DNA of 64,000 nt from Anaerolineales bacterium. GTDB taxonomy: Bacteria; Chloroflexota; Anaerolineae; Anaerolineales; Villigracilaceae. Location: contig JABTTV010000001.1 in assembly GCA_015075725.1 (NCBI GenBank), positions 1,426,001 through 1,490,000 of the forward strand, in the 5' to 3' direction. Shown here piece by piece: positions 58,514 to 64,000 of this stretch (position 1 is its first letter; the number at the start of each line of letters is the position of its first letter). The translations under genes were made by a program, and so were the position numbers. Under the pieces are notes generated by a model. That model saw nothing but the letters and a program-made list of their open reading frames with translations. It was not told the DNA's origin and did not search any database.

Positions 58514-59863
58514 ATGAGAATATTGAATTTTCCAAAAGATTTTCTTTGGGGCGCGGCCGCCTCGGCATACCAGATCGAAGGCGCATACAATGCGGACGGT
58601 AAAGGCGAGAGTATTTGGGACCGTTTTACCCGTTGGGAGGCGCACATTCTTAACGGCGATAATGGCGACGTGGCTTGTGATCATTACCGCCGTTACAAGG
58701 AGGATGTGGCGATCATCAAGTCGCTGGGCATTCCTTGTTATGGATTCACCATCGCCTGGGCACGCATCCTGCCGCAGGGACGCGGGACGGTCAACAAAAA
58801 GGGACTGGACTTTTACTCCCGCCTCGTGGATGAACTTCTGAATGCAGGCATACTACCCAAGGGCACGCTCTTTCATTGGGATCTTCCCCAGGCGCTTCAA
58901 GACCTGGGTGGATGGACCTCGCGCGATACGGCCGACTATTTCGCCGACTATGCCCGCATCGTCTTCGACCATCTGGCAGACCGGGTAAAACTTTGGGCAA
59001 CCCACAACGAGCCATGGGTCGCCGCCTTTTTGGGTCATGCTCAAGGATTGCACGCGCCCGGGATTTGCGATTACTCGCAAGCATATCAAGCCGCGCATCA
59101 TTTATTGCTTTCGCACGGCAAAGCCGTGCAAGTCTACCGGCAGGGCGGGCATGATGGAAAGATCGGATTCATCCTTAATTTGAACGGGTTGATTCCCGCC
59201 TCCGACAGCAAAGAGGATGTGGCGGCGACGCAGCGCGTCCATGACGAGACCCATGCATTGTTTCTCGATCCCGTTTTCAAAGGAACGTATCCGCAGGCGT
59301 TGTTCGACTACATTGGCGTCCACCAGCCGAAGGTTCACGCGAACGATCTGGATATCATTCATCAGCCGATCGATTTTTTCGGTCTCAATCACTATAATAC
59401 CGACCTTGTTTCGTTCGACCTTTTCGGCGGATTGAACAAAGCCCGCCTTACGCCGTATTCAGCCGCCGGTTGGGGACGAACGGAAATGAATTGGGGCATC
59501 CACCCGATGGGGTTGAAGAACGAAGTCATGTATCTCAAGGAGAATTACGGCAACCCCGTCCTTTATCTTACGGAAAACGGCTGTGCCATGCCGGATGCTC
59601 CGAACCCGGAAGGTTTTGTAGAAGACTGGGACCGCATCCGGTTCCTGCAGGCACACCTGCAAGCCCTGCATGAAGCAATTCAGGAAGGGGCGAATGTGCA
59701 TGGATATTTCGTCTGGAGCATTTTCGACAACTTCGAATGGGAGCGCGGCTACAGCAAACGCTTCGGTCTGGTGCGTGTGGATTTCGAAACCCTGAAACGT
59801 ACTCCCAAGCAAAGCGCGTATTGGTTCGGGGAAGTCATCAGACAAAATTCCATTACGGTCTAA
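58514..59863 (+). CDS. Family 1 glycoside hydrolase (beta-glucosidase)
   Basis: I start at the ATG at 58514 ([24 protein letters not shown]), where all GH1 proteins begin. The 449-residue enzyme has the acid/base Glu in THNEP (near residue 165) and the nucleophile Glu in YLTENG (near 354). The substrate loop [15 protein letters not shown] is present. No signal peptide, so it is cytoplasmic. No Shine-Dalgarno sequence lies before the ATG, only the U-run of a terminator, so expression may depend on read-through. It should hydrolyse beta-glucosides taken up by the adjacent transporter. Confidence 0.94.
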   Translation: MRILNFPKDFLWGAAASAYQIEGAYNADGKGESIWDRFTRWEAHILNGDNGDVACDHYRRYKEDVAIIKSLGIPCYGFTIAWARILPQGRGTVNKKGLDFYSRLVDELLNAGILPKGTLFHWDLPQALQDLGGWTSRDTADYFADYARIVFDHLADRVKLWATHNEPWVAAFLGHAQGLHAPGICDYSQAYQAAHHLLLSHGKAVQVYRQGGHDGKIGFILNLNGLIPASDSKEDVAATQRVHDETHALFLDPVFKGTYPQALFDYIGVHQPKVHANDLDIIHQPIDFFGLNHYNTDLVSFDLFGGLNKARLTPYSAAGWGRTEMNWGIHPMGLKNEVMYLKENYGNPVLYLTENGCAMPDAPNPEGFVEDWDRIRFLQAHLQALHEAIQEGANVHGYFVWSIFDNFEWERGYSKRFGLVRVDFETLKRTPKQSAYWFGEVIRQNSITV

Positions 59864-59884
59864 TCAATTTCACTTATGCTGCCG

Positions 59885-59900
59885 TCCTCGGCGGCGAGGA
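59885..59900. repeat. Small palindrome before the trehalose synthase gene
   Basis: TCCTCG-GCGG-CGAGGA forms a 6-bp stem in the 65-bp gap. The surrounding GCCGTCCTCGGCGG matches the hairpin in the pstA 5' region (38899-38909, same strand). Confidence 0.6.
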
Positions 59901-59928
59901 TGCCGTCTGGAGCAATGACACTAAATTT

Positions 59929-61527
59929 ATGACCAACAACCTTTGGTACAAGAACGCAGTTTTTTATGAAATTTCCGTCCGTGCATTCAAAGACAGTAAC
60001 GGCGACGGGCGCGGCGACCTGCGCGGGCTGACGCAGAAGCTCGATTATCTGCAAACCCTCGGTGTGGATTGTATCTGGATCATGCCCATCTACCCTTCGC
60101 CTTTGCGCGATGACGGCTATGATATCGCGGACTATTACAGCGTGGACCCGGCCTACGGATCGCTGGACGATCTCAAAGTCCTGATCGAGGCGGCGCATCA
60201 ACGCAATATCCGCCTCATCATGGACCTTGTCCTGAATCACACCTCCGACGCCCATCCCTGGTTCCAAGCCGCGCGCTCCGACAGGAACTCGCCCTATCGC
60301 GATTATTACGTGTGGAGCGACACGAACGAAAAATATAAAGATGCGCGCATCATCTTTGTGGATACCGAAACATCGAACTGGACGTGGGACGCACAAGCCG
60401 GTCAATATTTCTGGCATCGTTTTTATTCCACCCAGCCGGACTTGAACTTTGACAATCCCAAAGTGCGGGACGAAATGCTCAACGTGGCGCGCTTCTGGCT
60501 GGATATGGGAATCGACGGCTTCCGCGCCGATGCGGTTCCGTATCTCTTCGAGCGCGAAGGGACCAATTGTGAGAACCTGCCCGAAACTCACGTGTACTTG
60601 AAAACATTACGCGCCTTCATGAACGAGCATTATCCCGGGCGGATTCTGCTTTGCGAAGCGAATCAATGGCCTGAAGATGTGCGTCCCTACTTCGGCAACG
60701 GCGATGAATTCCACATGGGCTTTCACTTCCCGATCATGCCGCGTATTTACATGGCGATCAAAAAGGGACTTTACGAAGATATGGCGCAGATCATGCGCCG
60801 CACGCCTTCCATTCCCGAAAATTGTCAGTGGTGCACCTTCCTGCGCAACCACGATGAATTGACTTTAGAAATGGTCACCGAAGAAGAACGTCAGTGGATG
60901 TGGAAGGAATATGCGCCCGAGCCGCGCATGAAACTCAACCTTGGCATTCGCCGCCGACTCGCGCCATTGCTCGATAACGACCGCCGCAAGATCGAACTGG
61001 CGAACTCATTATTATTCACCCTGCCCGGCGCGCCCATCATCTATTACGGCGATGAGATCGGCATGGGCGACAACCTCGATCTGCCGGACCGCAACGGGGT
61101 CCGCACGCCGATGCAATGGAATGATTCACTTAATGCGGGTTTCACGCTTGCCGAACCGTTTACCGAGCCGGTGCGCGGATCGATGGGATACGAACTTATC
61201 AACGTTGCCAGCCAGTTGAAGGATCCGAACTCGCTGTTCCATACCCTGCAAAAGATGATCTCCCTGCGAAAAAAACACGCCGCATTTGGCGGCAGTGAAA
61301 TGCAATGGGTGGAGACGGGCAATCCGGCGGTTGCTGTGTATGTGCGCGAACATGGCGGGGATGTGATGCTTATTTTCAATAACCTGAGCGGCTCGAATCA
61401 ATGCGTGGACATCCCATTGGATTTTCGAATGCCCTGTATCGACCTGTTCACGGGCCGTTCACAATCCCTGACCGAAACCCTTGAGATCGCGCCTTATGCC
61501 TACCATTGGATGCAGATGCAGCGATGA
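59929..61527 (+). CDS. treS: Maltose alpha-D-glucosyltransferase / trehalose synthase (GH13)
   Basis: I start at the ATG at 59929 ([20 protein letters not shown]), the usual TreS N-terminus; the earlier frame overlaps GH1. The 532-residue enzyme has GH13 catalytic residues: nucleophile Asp in GFRADAV (near 200), acid Glu in [17 protein letters not shown] (near 243) and Asp in LRNHDEL (near 307). The phrases [14 protein letters not shown] and [14 protein letters not shown] are TreS-specific. It interconverts maltose and trehalose. There is no clear Shine-Dalgarno sequence. A 4-nt overlap joins it to the ROK kinase gene. Confidence 0.95.
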   Translation: MTNNLWYKNAVFYEISVRAFKDSNGDGRGDLRGLTQKLDYLQTLGVDCIWIMPIYPSPLRDDGYDIADYYSVDPAYGSLDDLKVLIEAAHQRNIRLIMDLVLNHTSDAHPWFQAARSDRNSPYRDYYVWSDTNEKYKDARIIFVDTETSNWTWDAQAGQYFWHRFYSTQPDLNFDNPKVRDEMLNVARFWLDMGIDGFRADAVPYLFEREGTNCENLPETHVYLKTLRAFMNEHYPGRILLCEANQWPEDVRPYFGNGDEFHMGFHFPIMPRIYMAIKKGLYEDMAQIMRRTPSIPENCQWCTFLRNHDELTLEMVTEEERQWMWKEYAPEPRMKLNLGIRRRLAPLLDNDRRKIELANSLLFTLPGAPIIYYGDEIGMGDNLDLPDRNGVRTPMQWNDSLNAGFTLAEPFTEPVRGSMGYELINVASQLKDPNSLFHTLQKMISLRKKHAAFGGSEMQWVETGNPAVAVYVREHGGDVMLIFNNLSGSNQCVDIPLDFRMPCIDLFTGRSQSLTETLEIAPYAYHWMQMQR

Positions 61528-62432
61528 AGAACGATCATGGTCCTCTCTACGGCGCCATCGAAGGCGGCGGCACGAAGTTTATCTGCGCGGTCGGCGCGGC
61601 GCCGAAAAATATCCGGGCTGAGGCTAGGTTTGAAACGACCACGCCTGAAGAAACCATGGCGCAGGTGGTCGACTTCTTCAAACAACAGGAGGAGATTATG
61701 GGCAAGCTCTCCGCCATTGGGTTTGCCTGCTTCGGACCGCTCGACCCGGATCCGGCTTCACACACATTCGGTTTTATTCTGCCAACGCCCAAACCCGGCT
61801 GGTCGAACGCAAATGTCGTCGGCATGCTGCGCGACTCGTTCGATGTTCCCGTCGCACTCGATACCGATGTGAACGGCGCCGCCCTGGGCGAGTGGCGCTG
61901 GGGTGCTGCGCAGGGACTGAAAACCTTTATTTATCTCACCGTGGGCACGGGCATCGGCGGAGGCGCATATGTGGAGGGGAACCTCCTGCATGGATTGATC
62001 CACCCGGAGATGGGCCATGTAATCGTCCGGCACGATACGGAAAGGGATCCTTTCAAGGGAGCCTGCCCGTTCCATGCCGATTGTTTCGAGGGGCTTGCGT
62101 CGGGCGTTGCCATCGAAAAGCGCTGGGGCAAACGCGGCTCTTTGCTCCCGGCAGATCACCCGGTATGGGACCTCGAAGCCGATTACATTGCGCAGGCGCT
62201 CAGCAATTATGTGATGACCCTCTCGCCTCAGCGCATCATTATCGGCGGAGGAGTCGGCTCGCTGGAGCATCTCCTGCCAAAGGTCCAGGAAAAGACGCGC
62301 AGCTACATCAACGGGTATGTTCAATCTCCCGTTATCCTTGAAAATATCGAAACCTATATCGTCCATCCCGGCTTGGGGAACCGTTCGGGTATACTTGGCG
62401 CGTTTGCCCTGGCTGAAGAAGCGTTACAATAA
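61524..62432 (+). CDS. ROK-family fructokinase
   Basis: I start at the ATG at 61524, whose ATGA overlaps the treS stop. The 302-residue kinase has the ATP motif [15 protein letters not shown] (residues 8-22), the ROK/zinc motif HPEMGH...[14 protein letters not shown] near 158-190, and a catalytic Asp in [12 protein letters not shown] near 113. Its pattern matches bacterial ROK fructokinases rather than glucokinases. Fructose from the adjacent amylosucrase is the likely substrate. Confidence 0.92.
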   Translation: MKNDHGPLYGAIEGGGTKFICAVGAAPKNIRAEARFETTTPEETMAQVVDFFKQQEEIMGKLSAIGFACFGPLDPDPASHTFGFILPTPKPGWSNANVVGMLRDSFDVPVALDTDVNGAALGEWRWGAAQGLKTFIYLTVGTGIGGGAYVEGNLLHGLIHPEMGHVIVRHDTERDPFKGACPFHADCFEGLASGVAIEKRWGKRGSLLPADHPVWDLEADYIAQALSNYVMTLSPQRIIIGGGVGSLEHLLPKVQEKTRSYINGYVQSPVILENIETYIVHPGLGNRSGILGAFALAEEALQ

Positions 62433-62437
62433 ATTCA

Positions 62438-64000
62438 ATGAATCAATCCAAACTCCTCGAACGTAACTCTCATAAACTATTGAGATCAATTCTTCCGCGA
62501 GTGGAAGCCGACCTTAAACGCCTGATCGCAAGGGACCTGCAAGGTTGGCAGCAATTCACAAGCCGACTCAATAAGACCTTCCCTTCCCTGCTGGCGTTGT
62601 ATGCTGAGTTGTATGGCGACCGTTACGACCTTGCCTATCAACTCGAAGACCTTGTGGCAAGCATGGCGCGTTCATGGTTCAACCGCCCGCTCGACCTGCG
62701 CGAACTCGACGATGCGCGCGAGCGCGACCCGCTCTGGTTTCAATCCAATCAAATGCTCGGAGCAGTCTGTTATGCGGATCTTTTTGCGGACGACCTCGAT
62801 GGGATCCGCAGGAAAATCCCGTACTTCAAGGAACTCGGTCTCACCTATCTTCACCTCATGCCGCTCTTCAAATCCCCCGAAGGCGAGAACGACGGCGGAT
62901 ATGCCGTCAGCAGTTACCGCGAAGTGAATCCCGCACTTGGCACGATGAAGGAACTGTCTTCACTTGCGCGTGAATTGCGCCGGGCGGGCATCAGCCTTGT
63001 TTTGGACCTGGTCTTCAATCACACCTCGGATGAACATCTCTGGGCGGAACGTGCCAAACAGGGCGATGAAGACCACATGGATTTCTACCGCATCTTCCCG
63101 GACCGTGACCTGCCCGGCCGCTACCAGCAGAATCTCAGGGAAATCTTTCCCGAAGGCGATGCAGGCGCCTTTTCACCGTTCATCATCAGGAAAAAAGAAC
63201 ATTGGGTGTGGACTACCTTCCACTCCTACCAATGGGATTTGAACTATGCCAACCCGGCCGTCTTCAACCGCATGGCGGAGGAAATGCTCTTCCTCGCGAA
63301 TCAAGGCGTGGAAGCGCTGCGGCTCGACGCGGTCGCTTTTATTTGGAAACAACTCGGCACCAACTGCGAGAACCTGCCGCAGGCGCATATGCTCATCAAA
63401 GCCTTTAGTGCCGTGGCGCGCATCGCCGCCCCTGCGCTCATTTTCAAATCCGAAGCCATCGTGCATCCCGACGAGGTGGTGAAATACGTTTCGCCCGATG
63501 AGTGCCAGGTATCCTATAACCCGCTCATAATGGCATTGCTTTGGAACTCGCTTGCCACGCGGAAGACGCGCTTGCTTTCACAAGCCCTTGCGACCCGCTT
63601 TAAACTCCCGCAGGGGACGGCATGGATCAATTACGTCCGTGTGCATGACGACATCGGTTGGACATTTTCGGATGAAGACGCTGCCCAATTGGGAATCAAT
63701 GGCTACGACCACCGCCGTTTCCTCAACGAGTTCTACCGCGGACGTTTCCCCGGCAGTTTCGCGCGCGGGCTTCCCTTTCAGGAAAATCCCTCCACCGGCG
63801 ATTGCCGCATCAGCGGGACCTGCGCCTCCCTTGCCGGGCTCGAAAAGGCTTTGCATGAAGAAGGCGAAAAAGAAGTGGAACTTGCCATCCGCCGTATCCT
63901 GTTGATCCACGGGATCATTCTCACCGTGGGCGGGATCCCGCTCATTTACCTTGGCGATGAGATCGGCACCCTGAACGATTACTCCTACCGCGACGACCCC
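62438..64000 (+). CDS. Amylosucrase (GH13), C-terminus outside the window
   Basis: The gene starts at the ATG at 62438, 5 nt after the ROK stop, and is still open at 64000; 521 residues are visible. The N-terminal helical domain (residues 1-90) precedes the catalytic barrel, typical of amylosucrases. The nucleophile Asp is in ALRLDAV (near 296), the acid Glu in FKSEAI (near 338) and the third Asp in VHDDIGW (near 403). Sucrose-linked phrases include [19 protein letters not shown] and [14 protein letters not shown]. It transfers glucose from sucrose to glucan, freeing fructose. TACAAT lies 7 nt before the ATG with no Shine-Dalgarno sequence, so a leaderless start is possible. Confidence 0.94.
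   Translation, partial: MNQSKLLERNSHKLLRSILPRVEADLKRLIARDLQGWQQFTSRLNKTFPSLLALYAELYGDRYDLAYQLEDLVASMARSWFNRPLDLRELDDARERDPLWFQSNQMLGAVCYADLFADDLDGIRRKIPYFKELGLTYLHLMPLFKSPEGENDGGYAVSSYREVNPALGTMKELSSLARELRRAGISLVLDLVFNHTSDEHLWAERAKQGDEDHMDFYRIFPDRDLPGRYQQNLREIFPEGDAGAFSPFIIRKKEHWVWTTFHSYQWDLNYANPAVFNRMAEEMLFLANQGVEALRLDAVAFIWKQLGTNCENLPQAHMLIKAFSAVARIAAPALIFKSEAIVHPDEVVKYVSPDECQVSYNPLIMALLWNSLATRKTRLLSQALATRFKLPQGTAWINYVRVHDDIGWTFSDEDAAQLGINGYDHRRFLNEFYRGRFPGSFARGLPFQENPSTGDCRISGTCASLAGLEKALHEEGEKEVELAIRRILLIHGIILTVGGIPLIYLGDEIGTLNDYSYRDDP

Overview
The window looks like chromosomal DNA of a bacterium of the Chloroflexota, most likely class Anaerolineae. This is inferred from the gene mix: an Mvh/Hdr hydrogenase operon, many lipoprotein ABC receptors with Pro/Thr/Glu-rich linkers, an enlarged PhnE-type permease, a BCD/PucC-like MFS carrier and a moderate GC content. 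There is no rRNA or marker gene to prove it. I found no tRNA, rRNA, CRISPR array, prophage or transposase. Two genes run off the ends: a flippase-like protein at the left edge and an amylosucrase at the right edge.

Layout. 1-6.0 kb (minus): cell-surface glycan genes (flippase-like protein, GT2, two GT-C-type membrane proteins, GDP-mannose 4,6-dehydratase). 6.2-7.5 kb (plus): an ankyrin protein and an ICMT-like methyltransferase. 7.6-21.0 kb (minus): one 13.3-kb operon, hdrC-hdrB-hdrA-mvhD-mvhG-(83-aa ORF)-mvhA-protease-hypA-hypB-hypF-hypC-hypD-hypE, encoding a complete [NiFe] group 3c hydrogenase/heterodisulfide-reductase-like complex with its maturation set. 21.3-26.4 kb: DUF4349 lipoprotein, phosphoesterase, coaBC, a secreted protein, a small membrane protein and an esterase. 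26.4-30.2 kb: phnD-phnC-phnE-like importer. 30.5-33.9 kb: an ECF sigma/SRPBCC/hypothetical operon and a NADAR/hypothetical/HEAT-like operon. 34-37.1 kb: lipA, an NfeD-type membrane protease and a second ICMT-like protein. 37.2-41.6 kb: pstSCAB with a divergent Rrf2 regulator. 41.7-46.4 kb: flippase-like protein, an MrfA-like helicase carrying an HNH domain, and two membrane proteins. 46.5-48.5 kb: PucC-like MFS carrier plus MerR-type regulator. 48.7-53.4 kb: Fe(III) importer with divergent DtxR-type regulator. 53.5-64 kb: LacI-controlled sugar locus (ABC receptor and two permeases, GH1, trehalose synthase, ROK fructokinase, amylosucrase).

How the genes work together. MvhADG-HdrABC should couple H2 oxidation to ferredoxin and disulfide reduction by flavin-based electron bifurcation; HypA-F and the endopeptidase build its NiFe site. 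Three importers for P and Fe each sit next to a recognisable control region. In the sugar locus, amylosucrase would release fructose for the ROK kinase while trehalose synthase and GH1 process disaccharides.

The most unusual signal is that palindromic intergenic-type repeats lie inside reading frames without breaking them: in the 541-aa membrane protein, in hypF (twice), in the mvhD tail, in the pstC and pstA N-termini and in the helicase. Two of these elements (hypF and helicase) share the same sequence core. This resembles the in-frame palindromic elements known from Rickettsia, but the sequence family differs. Other points of note: several candidate leaderless starts (TAnAAT 7-8 nt before the start codon), hairpins right after the ABC receptor gene in three import operons, a 17-bp-spaced promoter overlapped by a perfect palindrome before phnD, and a near-identical palindrome in the pst and gmd promoter regions.
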